From NCBI RefSeq assembly GCF_003336425.1, contig NZ_QEIO01000005.1, positions 1 through 64,000 on the forward strand: DNA of 64,000 nucleotides. Reading direction: 5' to 3'. This document shows, piece by piece, positions 43,941-53,316 of this stretch. This stretch comes from Marinitenerispora sediminis (GTDB lineage Bacteria > Actinomycetota > Actinomycetes > Streptosporangiales > Streptosporangiaceae). Both the position numbers and the translations under genes were made by a program. Position 1 is the stretch's first letter. Every line of letters starts with the position of its first letter. The notes beneath the pieces were generated by a model. The model did no database searches. It worked only from the letters and a program-made list of their open reading frames with translations, and was not told where the DNA came from.

Positions 43941-44870
43941 GTGCTCGATGCGGTCGATGCGGCGCTTGTCAGGGCGCTGCAGGGGGACGGTAGAGCGACG
44001 TACCAGGCACTGGCGGACGGCGTGGGCCTGTCCCGGACGGCGGTCCGGGCGAGGGTGCGGCACCTCATCGGCGCCGGAGCCATCCGGATCGTGGGAGTCC
44101 TGCACGCCGGCGTCATGGGGATGGAGGTTTTCGGTCACATATCGTTCCGGATTTCCGGACCCGTCCGGCCGGTCATGGAGGCGCTGACCCGCCGGGAGGC
44201 GGTGACGTTCGCCGCCCTCACCGCCGGCCGGTTCCCGGCGGTGGCGCACGTCCGGGTCGGCGGGGACGCAGCCCTGGCGGCGGAGCTCACCGTGCTGCGC
44301 GGACTGCCCGGCGTGGCGGGCGCGGAGGTGTTCCGGGCCGGCGCGATCGTCAAGGACGCCTACTCCAGCGTCCGCGCGCTGCGCGAGGTCTCCATCGACC
44401 CGCTGGACTGGCGGCTCATCCGCCACCTGCAGCGCGACGGCCGGGCGTCCTACGCCGAACTCGCCCGGAACGTGGGGCTCTCCCAGGCCGCGGCGCGGTC
44501 GCGGGTGGTCCGGCTGATCGACGCCGGCGTGGTGCACGTCACGGCCCTCATCGAGCCGTCGGCCGTGGGCGCGAACGAGCACCTCGGGTTCGGCCTGCGC
44601 TGCCGGGGCGACGCCGAGGCGATCGCGACGCGGCTCGCCGCGCTGCCGGGGGTGTCCTTCGTGACCACCGGTTTCGGCCGCTACGACATCGTCGGCAGTG
44701 CGACCGCCACCGACCGCCCGACCCTCGTGGAGGCGCTGGAGGCCGTCCGCGGCTGCCCCGACATCTCCTACGTGGAGAGCTGGGAGCACCTCTCGGTGGT
44801 GAAGGAGCGGCACCAGGTGGACGCGGCCGGCGCGCGGGAGACCGGGACGCCGCGCGAGGGGGACACGTGA
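43941..44870 (+). CDS. Double Lrp/AsnC-type regulator
   Basis: A 309-residue protein with two consecutive Lrp/AsnC units in one chain. Helix-turn-helix 1: YQALADGVGLSRTAVRARVRHL; helix-turn-helix 2: YAELARNVGLSQAAARSRVVRL. Each is followed by a RAM-like ligand domain. Single-chain duplicates are a known actinobacterial type. GTG is chosen because GGAAAGG lies 8 bases upstream; ATG at 43869 is possible. Its stop overlaps the folP2 start (GTGA), so it is cotranslated with that gene. Confidence 0.88.
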   Translation: MLDAVDAALVRALQGDGRATYQALADGVGLSRTAVRARVRHLIGAGAIRIVGVLHAGVMGMEVFGHISFRISGPVRPVMEALTRREAVTFAALTAGRFPAVAHVRVGGDAALAAELTVLRGLPGVAGAEVFRAGAIVKDAYSSVRALREVSIDPLDWRLIRHLQRDGRASYAELARNVGLSQAAARSRVVRLIDAGVVHVTALIEPSAVGANEHLGFGLRCRGDAEAIATRLAALPGVSFVTTGFGRYDIVGSATATDRPTLVEALEAVRGCPDISYVESWEHLSVVKERHQVDAAGARETGTPREGDT

Positions 44871-45790
44871 GGGGCGGCGGCCGGCCGCCGGGCGGACCGA
44901 CGGCCCGCACCGCGCGCGGAGCGGACCCCTCGAACGCGCCGGGCGGCGTGCTGCGGCTGCGCGGCCGGACGTTCGGCCCGGGCGCGCACGCCGTGATGGC
45001 GGTGGTCAACCGGACTCCCGACTCCTTCTACGACCGCGGCGCCACGTTCGCCTTCGACGCGGCCCTGGACGCCTCCGCCGCGGCGCTGCGCGACGGCGCC
45101 GACATCATCGACGTGGGCGGGGTCAAGGCCGGCTACGGCGCCCGGGTCGACACCGAAGAGGAGATCCGCCGGGTGGTGCCGTTCGTGGCCGAGCTGCGCC
45201 GCCGACACCCCGGCGCCCTCATCTCGGTCGACACCTGGCGGGCCGAGGTCGGCCGCGCCTGCGCCGAGGTCGGCGTCGACCTGATCAACGACACCTGGGC
45301 CGGGGCTGATCCGGACCTGGCCAGGGTGGCCGCGGAGTACGACATCGGGCTGGTGTGCAGCCACAGCGGCGGACTCGCTCCGCGCACCGATCCGCACCGC
45401 GTGGCCTACACCGACGTGCTCGCCGACGTGCGCAGCACCGTGGTCGGCCTCGCCGAGCGGGCGGTGGCCCTGGGCGTGCGGCCGGACCGGGTGCTGGTCG
45501 ACCCCACGCACGACTTCGGCAAGAACACCTACCACTCGCTCGAACTCACCCGGCGGCTGGGCGAGCTGGCCGCCACCGGCTGGCCGGTGCTCGTCGCGGT
45601 GTCGAACAAGGACTTCATCGGCGAGACCCTCGACCTGCCGGTGGCCGACCGGGCGGCGGGCACGCTGGCCGTCCTCGCGGTCTCCGCGTGGGAGGGCGCG
45701 CGGGTGTTCCGGGTGCACGACGCGGGGGCGGCCCGGACGGCGCTGGAGGCGGTGGCGGCCCTGCGCGGCGGCACCCCCGCGCGGGAGTGA
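44867..45790 (+). CDS. folP2: Dihydropteroate synthase homolog, FolP2 type
   Basis: A 307-residue TIM-barrel protein. VMAVVNRTPDSFYDRGATF, IIDVGGVKAGYG, ISVDTWRAEV, LINDTWAGADP, VDPTHDFGKNTYHSL and VSNKDFIGETL match mycobacterial FolP2 rather than FolP1 (which has NVTDDSFSDGG). FolP2 of mycobacteria lacks measurable dihydropteroate synthase activity, so folate synthesis should not be assumed. The first 35 residues are a low-complexity extension caused by the coupled GTG start. Confidence 0.88.
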   Translation: MRGGGRPPGGPTARTARGADPSNAPGGVLRLRGRTFGPGAHAVMAVVNRTPDSFYDRGATFAFDAALDASAAALRDGADIIDVGGVKAGYGARVDTEEEIRRVVPFVAELRRRHPGALISVDTWRAEVGRACAEVGVDLINDTWAGADPDLARVAAEYDIGLVCSHSGGLAPRTDPHRVAYTDVLADVRSTVVGLAERAVALGVRPDRVLVDPTHDFGKNTYHSLELTRRLGELAATGWPVLVAVSNKDFIGETLDLPVADRAAGTLAVLAVSAWEGARVFRVHDAGAARTALEAVAALRGGTPARE

Positions 45791-45996
45791 TGGCACGCCC
45801 GTAACGTTTTCGGGTTTTTCGGAGCCCGACGGCTTGCGCCGCCTCGAAGTTACCCGTGAGTATTGAGGGGTCGGGCCGCGCCGGGGACCCCGCCCCTCGC
45901 CGCCCGTCCGGCCGACGCGGTGCGCCGCCAGGCCCGGGCGCCCGTCGGGGCGGACCGCGGCCCGCCCGGCGCGGAACGCACAGTGGGAGGCTTCAC

Positions 45997-46662
45997 GTGG
46001 CGCTTGCGGACACCTTGACGGCCGTGGGGACGGCGGCGCTGGCCCGCTCCGGCGGCCGGCCGCTCGGACCGCACCTCTTCCCGGTGTGGCCGGGCGCCCG
46101 CTTCGCGGCCCAGGCGCTCCCGGTCCGCTGCGTCGCGGGCGACAACCTCGCCGTCCACGTCGCCGTGGCGCAGGCGGCACCGCGGACGGCGCTGGTCGTG
46201 GACGTCGCGGGCGAGCCGGACTACGGCTACGTCGACGGCATCATCGCGGTCGCCGCCCGCGTGCGCGGCATCACCGGCATCATCGTCGACGGCTGCGTCC
46301 GCGACGTCGCCGCCGTCGCACGCTGCGGGCTCCCCCTCGTCGCATCCGGGGTCTCGGTCCGCGAACCCGGTCGCGACGCCGGGGGAGCGGTCGGCGCGGA
46401 GGTGCTGGTGGCAGGCGACCCGCTGCCCGTCCCCGTGCGCCGCGGCGACTGGGTGGTGGCCGACGACGACGGCGCGGTCTGCCTCCCGCGCGCCCGGGTG
46501 ACCCCGATCGCCGCCGCCGCGCTCGACGCGGTCTCCCGTGAGCAGGAGGTCCTCGACGCGCTGTCCGCCGGCCGGAGCACCCTGGACGTGCTCAACCTCG
46601 ACCCGTCCCGGGTGGCCGGCTGGGAGGGGAGCACCCTGCCCTCCGCCGGCCGGACCGGCTGA
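45997..46662 (+). CDS. RraA-like protein
   Basis: A 221-residue protein of the RraA/HMG-aldolase fold. The signature region is GDNLAVHVAV, DVAGEPDYGYVDGIIAVAARVRGITG and VDGCVRDVAAV, which supplies the Arg-Asp of the metal/substrate site, then RRGDWVVADDDGAVCLP. Members are 4-hydroxy-4-methyl-2-oxoglutarate aldolases/oxaloacetate decarboxylases or RNase E inhibitors; the metal-site residues favour the aldolase branch. GTG start with TGGGAGG 6 bases upstream. 206 bases after folP2, possibly its own transcript. Confidence 0.82.
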   Translation: MALADTLTAVGTAALARSGGRPLGPHLFPVWPGARFAAQALPVRCVAGDNLAVHVAVAQAAPRTALVVDVAGEPDYGYVDGIIAVAARVRGITGIIVDGCVRDVAAVARCGLPLVASGVSVREPGRDAGGAVGAEVLVAGDPLPVPVRRGDWVVADDDGAVCLPRARVTPIAAAALDAVSREQEVLDALSAGRSTLDVLNLDPSRVAGWEGSTLPSAGRTG

Positions 46663-46695
46663 GGGCGCCGCGTACCGGCCACCGGCTCCCGCCGC

Positions 46696-47694
46696 TCAGC
46701 CGGCCGAGAGCTCCCGCGCCGCGCCCTCGCGGCGGTACAGCCGCGCCACCACGTCCTCGATGTCCGGTTCGTTCAGGGTGAGGTCGGCGATCGCGTAGTG
46801 GTGGGAGACGTCGGCGATCACCGCGGCCGGGTTCCCGTCCAGCTCCAGCCACTGCCGGGTGCCCCGCACCCGCACCGTCCGAGCCCCCGGCACCTCGATG
46901 GGCTCCGACGGCGCGGCGAGGTCCACCACGAGGGTGCGGGGCGACGGCGCGCCGTCGCGCAGCGCGGCGAGGTCGCCGTCGAAGGCCAGGCTGCCGTGGT
47001 CGATGACGATCACCCGGCGGCACAGGCGTTCGACGTCGCCCAGGTCGTGGGTGGTGAGCAGGATGGTGGTGCCGCGCTCGGCGTTCAGCCGCAGCAGGAA
47101 CTCCCGGATCGTGGACTTGCTGACCACGTCCAGTCCGATCGTCGGCTCGTCCAGCACGAGCAGCGCGGGATCGTGCAGCAGCGCGGCGGTGAGGTCGCCG
47201 CGCATGCGCTGCCCGAGGCTGAGCTGGCGCACCGGGGTGGCCAGGAACGGGCCGAGTTCGAGGAGCTCGGTCAGCTCGGCCAGTCGGCGCGCGTGGTCGC
47301 GCGCCGGCACCCGGTACATGTGCCGGGTGAGGGCGAGGCTGTCCCGCAGCGGGAGGTCCCACCACAGCGTCGTCCGCTGGCCGAACACCACCCCCATCCG
47401 GGCCGCCAGCCGGGTGCGCTGCCGCGACGGCTCCAGCCCGGTGACCCGCAGCCGGCCCGCGCTCGGGCTCAGGATCCCGGTCAGCATCTTCATGGTGGTG
47501 CTCTTGCCCGCGCCGTTCGGACCGAGGTACCCGACGATCTCGCCCGCCGTGACCTGGAAGGAGACGTCGCGCACGGCCGTCACGGTGCGCCGCCGGCGCC
47601 GGAACAGCGGCCCCTCGGAGCGGGTGAAGGTGCGGCCGATTCCGTCGGCGTCGATGATGGGGGCCCCGCCGCTCGCGGGGGTGCGTGCCGTCAT
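46696..47694 (-). CDS. ABC-2 type transporter ATP-binding protein
   Basis: A 332-residue ATPase. Walker A GPNGAGKST, Q-loop GVVFGQRTTLWW, signature LSLGQRMRGD, Walker B LLVLDEPTIGLD and the H-loop TTHDLGD are all intact. The form with FGQRTTLWWDLP belongs to an uncharacterised group (COG4586-like) always found with two permeases. Two bases separate it from the upstream permease gene. Exported substrate unknown. Confidence 0.93.
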   Translation of the reverse strand: MTARTPASGGAPIIDADGIGRTFTRSEGPLFRRRRRTVTAVRDVSFQVTAGEIVGYLGPNGAGKSTTMKMLTGILSPSAGRLRVTGLEPSRQRTRLAARMGVVFGQRTTLWWDLPLRDSLALTRHMYRVPARDHARRLAELTELLELGPFLATPVRQLSLGQRMRGDLTAALLHDPALLVLDEPTIGLDVVSKSTIREFLLRLNAERGTTILLTTHDLGDVERLCRRVIVIDHGSLAFDGDLAALRDGAPSPRTLVVDLAAPSEPIEVPGARTVRVRGTRQWLELDGNPAAVIADVSHHYAIADLTLNEPDIEDVVARLYRREGAARELSAG

Positions 47695-47696
47695 GA

Positions 47697-48572
47697 TCAG
47701 CTCCCGGTGGATCGGTAGTGCCGCAACCCGGTGCGCCAGACCAGCGCCGCCACCGCGACCGCGGCGGCGGCCACCGCCGGCGACGCGTACCGCAGCCAGT
47801 CGGGCATGCCGAGCGGGTCGGGTCGGTCGAGGATGTACAGGGCCGGCTGCCAGCTCACGAACGCGAGCGGGACCAGGTAGGTCACCGCGCGCACCACGTC
47901 GCGCCCGTAGATGGCGAGGGGGTACTCGGTGAGGGCCCAGCCGCCGTTGGTCACCGAGCTGACGAGTTCGCGGGCGTCGGTGAGGAGGAACTGCACGCTG
48001 GCCGCGGTCACCCACAGGGAGCCGCAGATGAGGGCCCCGCAGCCGATCAGCAGCGGGACCATGAGCACCCGTTCCGGGGTCCACGCGATGTCGAGCACGC
48101 TCAGCGCGTAGCCCAGGGCCGCCGCGCTCGGCACGGTCCGCCCCAGCCGGCGCGGTGAGAACTCCTCGGTGGCGATCTGCACCAGTGGCGAGACGGGCCG
48201 GATCAGGACCGTGTCGAGGCTGCCGCGCCGGATGTGCTCGCCGAGCCGGTCCACCGTCCCGATGAGGAGGTGCGCCGTCGAGAAGGCCGTGCCGGTGAGC
48301 CCGTAGAAGAGCATCGCCTCGTCCAGGGTGAAGCCGCCCAGCCGGCCGGCGTGGCCGAACACGATCACCACCGCCAGCAGTTCGACCGCCGTGGTGCACG
48401 CCTGGGCGAAGGTGAGCATCGCCAGGGAGACCGGGTACTGCGCGAGCGCCCGGGTCCACGCCCAGGCCAGCCGCGGATACGCCGTCACCGAGCGGGGACG
48501 CCGGTCCAGGACGGCCGGTTCCCACGCGGCACGGCCGCCGGCCGCCGGTCCGGGGGAGGTGCGCTCAGCCAC
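47697..48572 (-). CDS. ABC-2 type transporter permease
   Basis: A 291-residue membrane protein with about six helices and the family motif GEHIRRGSLDTVLIRPVSPL. It starts with a GTG that overlaps the end of the other permease by 8 bases. It pairs with that permease as a heterodimer with the ATPase (COG4587/COG3694-like system). Confidence 0.88.
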   Translation of the reverse strand: MAERTSPGPAAGGRAAWEPAVLDRRPRSVTAYPRLAWAWTRALAQYPVSLAMLTFAQACTTAVELLAVVIVFGHAGRLGGFTLDEAMLFYGLTGTAFSTAHLLIGTVDRLGEHIRRGSLDTVLIRPVSPLVQIATEEFSPRRLGRTVPSAAALGYALSVLDIAWTPERVLMVPLLIGCGALICGSLWVTAASVQFLLTDARELVSSVTNGGWALTEYPLAIYGRDVVRAVTYLVPLAFVSWQPALYILDRPDPLGMPDWLRYASPAVAAAAVAVAALVWRTGLRHYRSTGS

Positions 48573-49365
48573 CCTGGACCACCACCCGGCGGGTGGCGCG
48601 GGCGGTCAGCACCGCGCCGAGGGCCAGCAGCGCGGCAGCCCACGCGGCCTGGAAGCACAGTCCGCCCAGCGTGCTGCCGCCGGGCAGGCTGTCCTTGCCG
48701 AGCAGGATCTCGGCCGGCACCTGGACCAGCGACGCCCAGGGCAGCACGCGCAGGACGCCGGCCAGCGCCTCCGGGAACAGGGTCAGGGGCAGCAGGTGGC
48801 CCGCGCAGAAGGGGGCCAGCAGGAACACCACCGCGTGCACACCGCGGGTGTCCATCAGCCAGAAGCCGGCCAGCGCGTACAGGTAGCGCAGCGCGAAGCC
48901 CACGAGGACGGCCAGGGCGAACGCCGCCGCCACCGCCACCCAGCGCAGCGGGTCCGCCGGCAGTGCCAGTTCGAAGGCGGCCATCCCCACCGCGAAGGTC
49001 GGCACGCTGCGGAAGACCGTGCTGAACGCGGCCCGGCCCAGGTCGGTGGCGAGCCACCAGAGCACCGGGTGCACCGGCCGGAGCAGGTCGACCGCCACCT
49101 CGCCGGTGCGGATCCGCTCGCTGAGATCGAGCGGCGGGCCGAAGATGGCGATCGGCCCGATGACCGCCTGCGCCACGAAGACCTGCGTGACCGCGTCGGT
49201 GGCGTCGTAGCCGTTGATCTGCGGCCGCGCCTCGAAGAGCGCGAGCAGCACCATCGCGTTGATCAGGCCGAACACACTGTTGGTGACGACGCCGGCGAAG
49301 GTGGCCGCGCGGTAGGTGGAATACCGGCGCACGGCACAGCCGAACGCCGTGAGATAGACCCGCAC
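48565..49365 (-). CDS. ABC-2 type transporter permease
   Basis: A 266-residue membrane protein with about six helices and ERIRTGEVAVDLLRPVHPVLWW, the counterpart of GEHIRRGSLDTVLIRPVSPL in the partner permease. It is the first gene of the three-gene operon. GTG start with AAGGAG 10 bases upstream. The divergent TetR gene 348 bases away may regulate it; the gap holds no other gene. Confidence 0.87.
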   Translation of the reverse strand: MRVYLTAFGCAVRRYSTYRAATFAGVVTNSVFGLINAMVLLALFEARPQINGYDATDAVTQVFVAQAVIGPIAIFGPPLDLSERIRTGEVAVDLLRPVHPVLWWLATDLGRAAFSTVFRSVPTFAVGMAAFELALPADPLRWVAVAAAFALAVLVGFALRYLYALAGFWLMDTRGVHAVVFLLAPFCAGHLLPLTLFPEALAGVLRVLPWASLVQVPAEILLGKDSLPGGSTLGGLCFQAAWAAALLALGAVLTARATRRVVVQGG

Positions 49366-49713
49366 CGTGCCAGGACTCCTTGGAGGACCGAACAGAGAAG
49401 AGGCACGGCCCTGCGTGCGGCAGGTCCGGGGCGCCGCGAGGGAAAACCCCCGGCAGAACATAGCACAGGCCCCCCACTGGTCGCGGGTACAGAACGGGCG
49501 GTGTGCCCGGAGCTGTCCGGGGAGGTCCGGATCCGTGGCCGGAACGGGCCGAACCGCCGCTGATTTACCAGTACCGCCGGACGTGGGAGGCGGCGTGGCG
49601 GCAGACTTTGCGCGGACATCGGGCCGAGGACGGGCATCCCGGGCCGTGCCGGGCACGGCTGTGGGGCCGGCGGAGCCGGGGGAGGCCGCACCGTCCGCCC
49701 AGGGGAGGAAGAC

Positions 49714-50427
49714 ATGCAGGAGATCGCGCCGCGCCGGGAGGCGGCGCAGGAGGCGGAGCACGTGCTCGTGCCGGCTCCGGAAGGCGGGGAGCGGACCGAA
49801 CCGCCGCCCGCGGCCGAGCCCCGGTCCGCCGGGCTCTCGGCCCGCGGCCGCGCGACGCGCGACCGGCTCGTGGCGGCGGCCCGCGCCGGGATCATCGCCG
49901 GGGACGGCACCCTGGAGGTGGCCGACATCGCCGCCCGCACCGGGACCTCGGTGGGACTGCTCTACCGCTACTTCGGCAGCAAGGACGGCCTGGTGTCGGA
50001 GGTGGTCAACGAGTTCTACGACAGCTACGACGCGGTGGCGTTCCGCGCCGCCGCGCGCGCCGGGGAGAGGGGCGGCTGGCTGGCGACCGAGTACCAGCGC
50101 ATCCGCCGGGAGATCGACTTCCTCTGCGACCACCAGCTCGCCCGGGTGATCGTCGGGCGCCGGCTCCGCGAGCCGGCCGCCGCGCAGGTCGACGCGGCCC
50201 GGCTCGCCGGCCAAGTGGACGTCGCGGCCGGCAGCATCGCCCGCGCCCAGCACGGGGGCGAACTGGCCGCCGACATCCGGCCGCGCTTCGCCGCCGCCGC
50301 GATCCTGGGCGCGTTCCGTGAACTGATGGCCCAGGCCCTGAGCCGGGAGTGCCCGCCGCCCCGCCAGGAGCTGCTCGACGTCATGTGGCGGACCAGCACC
50401 AGCCTGCTGCTCCCGACCCGGGGGTAG
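49714..50427 (+). CDS. TetR-family regulator
   Basis: A 237-residue repressor. After about 45 low-complexity residues, the HTH reads VADIAARTGTSVGLLYRYFGSKDGLVSEV. The ligand domain is all-helical. GGGGAGGAAG is 4 bases before the ATG. It is divergent from the ABC-2 operon and so probably controls export. Confidence 0.9.
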   Translation: MQEIAPRREAAQEAEHVLVPAPEGGERTEPPPAAEPRSAGLSARGRATRDRLVAAARAGIIAGDGTLEVADIAARTGTSVGLLYRYFGSKDGLVSEVVNEFYDSYDAVAFRAAARAGERGGWLATEYQRIRREIDFLCDHQLARVIVGRRLREPAAAQVDAARLAGQVDVAAGSIARAQHGGELAADIRPRFAAAAILGAFRELMAQALSRECPPPRQELLDVMWRTSTSLLLPTRG

Positions 50428-50694
50428 CCGCCGGCGCGGCGCGCGGCACACTGCCGGGGAGGGGGCGGGACCGCTGATCGGGCGCGCCGGACCGTCCGGC
50501 CGCGTGGTGACAGCGGCGCGGGAGCGGAGGGCGGCGGCGGTCCCCGGCGTCCTTGGCAGCGCGCCCGGCGTCCGCCCGGTCGGCGGTGTCCTGGAAGCGG
50601 CGCAGGTGGTCCGGGCCGGACCTCGCCGCGCTCGTCAGAACCGGGGGCGGGCCGGGGACGCGCCACACCGGCGGGGCCGCGGAAAGCCGGCCGC

Positions 50695-51372
50695 TCAGTC
50701 CTCGGCCTGGGCGATCAGCTCGTCCAGGTAGCAGGCCGCCTCGCGCAGGGCGCGCTCGGGGTCGCCCTCGCGGATGGCCTCGGCGAGGCCGCCGTGCTCG
50801 ATGCCCTCGTCCTGGCCGGGCTCGTCCAGCGCGGAGTGCGCGATGCTGTCGTAGACCACCTGGGCGATGTCGTCGTAGAGCTCGATGAGCAGCGGATTGT
50901 GCGTGGCGTTGACGACCGCGCGGTGGAACGCGAAGTCCTCCTCGACGAACGCGCCGAGCTCGCGCTGCCGCCAGGCGGCCTCCCGGCGCCGGAGCGTCGC
51001 GTCGATCTCGGAGAGGTCCGCCTCGGTGTGCCGCAGCGCGGCCAGCCGGGCGGCCTCCATCTCCAGCGCGCGGCGCACCTCCAGGTTCTCGCGCAGCCGC
51101 GAGCGCTCCAGGCGGCGCCGCAGCGCCCCGCCGAGCTCGCTGGAGGCCCGCACGAAGGTTCCGGCGCCCTGGCGGATCTCCAGCAGGCCGGCGTGCGCGA
51201 GCGCCCGGACGGCCTCGCGTACCGTGTTGCGGCCCACCTCCAGCTGGTCCGACAACTCCGACTCGGTGGGGATGCGGTCGCCGACACCCCACTCACCCGA
51301 GTCGATCTGCGCCCGGAGCTGGGTGATGACCTGGTCGACAAGTCCGGTTCGTCGGGTCGAGGCGAGGGGCAC
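50695..51372 (-). CDS. GntR/FadR-family regulator
   Basis: A 225-residue regulator. The winged helix has PTESELSDQLEVGRNTVREAVRALAHAGLLEIRQGAG; the FCD ligand domain has DFAFHRAVVNATHNPLL and HGGLAEAIREGDPERA, with metal-binding His and Asp. GTG with AGGAGG 6 bases upstream. Divergent from the CynX-like transporter 670 bases away; control of it is inferred. Confidence 0.93.
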   Translation of the reverse strand: MPLASTRRTGLVDQVITQLRAQIDSGEWGVGDRIPTESELSDQLEVGRNTVREAVRALAHAGLLEIRQGAGTFVRASSELGGALRRRLERSRLRENLEVRRALEMEAARLAALRHTEADLSEIDATLRRREAAWRQRELGAFVEEDFAFHRAVVNATHNPLLIELYDDIAQVVYDSIAHSALDEPGQDEGIEHGGLAEAIREGDPERALREAACYLDELIAQAED

Positions 51373-52043
51373 GCGGTTACCTCCTGAAGGTGACGGCCAC
51401 TCCGGCGGCCCGTGCGAGGTGCGGTCGGTTAAGGCGGGAGCTTAGACCAGTCCGGCCCTGTGCATGGTGCCGCATAATCAATGCGTTACCCAAGCGGCGC
51501 CCGCGACGGGAGCCGTCGGGCCCCGGGCCCCGGGGGTCCAGGCGCCACCGTCCTCCTCCGGGTGCCGGTGCGGCCGCGCGTCCGGTGCCGCTACCGTGCG
51601 GGGCCGGTCCGTCCCGCGTCGGCGGCGCCGTGGCAGATCCCCCGCGCCATGGCGCGAGTAGCCGTCCACGGTCCCGCGCGGGGTGCGGACGTGCCCGCCC
51701 GGTGAGGTCCCCCCTGGTGCACCGGGTGGGACGGCGTCCGCTCCGCGCCCGCCCGGGCCCCGGCGCTGCGGTCCGCGCCGTCCGCTGCCTCGGGGCTGCC
51801 CCGGTCTCCGCGCACGGCCGCCGGAAGGGGGTAACCCGAGGGCCACCGGATGCGGAGGCGGGCGCGCGGCCGGGCCCATGCCCGGCCGGCGTCGTCTCGC
51901 GGGGGCCGGTCCCCGCGGGCTCGCTCCGGTCGCCAGGGGGCCGAACCGAGCGAACCGGCCGCCGCGCCCGGCCAGGTACGGGATGCGTTAGGCTCGTGGA
52001 GGTATATCCGATCATCCCATGTGTGGCTGCTGGAGGCGCAGGC
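51373..52043. other. Long divergent intergenic region
   Basis: About 670 bases between the FadR-type regulator and the transporter. Near 51465-51490 and 52000-52025 the sequence becomes AT-richer (CATAATCAATGCG; GGTATATCCGATCATCC), which fits two promoters. The middle is GC-rich with no credible gene; frames on both strands are Arg/Pro-rich. Confidence 0.4.
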
Positions 52044-53306
52044 GTGTCCGTGACGACGACGCAGAAGGCCGGGGACGCACGGCGGTCGGCACGGGGTGAC
52101 GGGGAGCGGCACCCCCGGCGCGTGGTGTGGCTGCTGGTCGCCGGGGTCGGCCTGGCCGCGATCAACCTGCGGACGGCGGTCACGAGCCTCGGCCCGCTGC
52201 TCAGCGAGGTGACCGGCTCCCTGGGCATGTCCGGCACGCTCGCCGGGCTGCTCACGACGCTGCCGGTCCTGTGCTTCGCGGCCTTCGGCGCCTGCACCCC
52301 CGCGCTCATCCGCCGGTTCGGTGAGCACCACGTACTGCTGGCGGCGCTGTGCGCGCTCACGCTCGGCCTGGGCACCCGGGTGCTCGTGGACAACGCCTGG
52401 GCGTTCCTCGCGCTGAGCGCCCTGGCGCTGTCGGGCGGCGCCGTGGGCAACGTGCTGCTGCCCACCCTCGTGAAGCAGCACTTCCCCAGCCGCGTCGGGG
52501 CGATGACCACCCTCTACACCACCGCGCTCGCTGTGGGCACCACCGCGGCGGCGGCCGGCACCGTCCCGATCCACCAGGCCACCGGCGGCGAGTGGCGGAT
52601 CGCCCTCGGCTGCTACGCGGTGCTGGGCGTGCTCGCTGCCCTGCCGTGGCTGGCCGCGCTGCGGCACGAGCCGCCCCGGCCGGCCGCCGGATCGGCCCTG
52701 GGCATCGGGCGGGTGCTGCGCACGGCCATGGGCTGGCAGAGCGTGCTGTACTTCGGCACCCAGTCGACGATCGCCTACGTGCTGTTCGGCTGGTTCGCGG
52801 AGCTGCTCCGCGACAGCGGGATGAGCCCGGGCGCGGCCGGCCTCGCGCTGTCCTACCTCACGGCACTGGCGATCCCCACCTCGCTGGTCCTGCCGGGCCT
52901 GATGGCACGGGTGCGCGACCACCGGGGCTTCATGGGCGTCTTCTTCGTGTGCTACCTGGTGGGCTTCACCGGGCTGTGGCTGCGGCCGGTCGAATGCGTG
53001 TGGGTGTGGACGACGCTGATCGGCATCGGCATGGCGACGTTCCCGCTCGCCCTCACCATGTTCGCGGTCCGCACGCGCACCGCGCCGGCCACGGCGGCGA
53101 TGTCGGCGGTCAGCCAGAGCCTCGGCTACCTCATGGCGGGTGCCGGCCCGTTCCTGTTCGGCCTGCTGCACGACCTCACCGGGTCCTGGCACGCGCCCCT
53201 GGCCATGCTCGTGGTGATCGCCGCGGCGAACTTCGCCGTGGGCCTGCTCCTGGGCCGCGACCGCCACCTGGAGGACCAGCCGGCCCTGCGCGGCGCCGCC
53301 GGCTGA
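52044..53306 (+). CDS. MFS transporter, CynX/NimT type
   Basis: A 420-residue transporter with 12 helices. INLRTAVTSLGPLLSEV and GSLGMSGTLAGLLTTLPVLCFA are the marks of the cyanate/nitroimidazole (CynX/NimT) subfamily. GTG start with GGAGG 7 bases upstream. Substrate cannot be fixed; cyanate is not supported by any cynS gene here. Confidence 0.9.
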   Translation: MSVTTTQKAGDARRSARGDGERHPRRVVWLLVAGVGLAAINLRTAVTSLGPLLSEVTGSLGMSGTLAGLLTTLPVLCFAAFGACTPALIRRFGEHHVLLAALCALTLGLGTRVLVDNAWAFLALSALALSGGAVGNVLLPTLVKQHFPSRVGAMTTLYTTALAVGTTAAAAGTVPIHQATGGEWRIALGCYAVLGVLAALPWLAALRHEPPRPAAGSALGIGRVLRTAMGWQSVLYFGTQSTIAYVLFGWFAELLRDSGMSPGAAGLALSYLTALAIPTSLVLPGLMARVRDHRGFMGVFFVCYLVGFTGLWLRPVECVWVWTTLIGIGMATFPLALTMFAVRTRTAPATAAMSAVSQSLGYLMAGAGPFLFGLLHDLTGSWHAPLAMLVVIAAANFAVGLLLGRDRHLEDQPALRGAAG

Positions 53307-53316
53307 CCGCCCGGGG

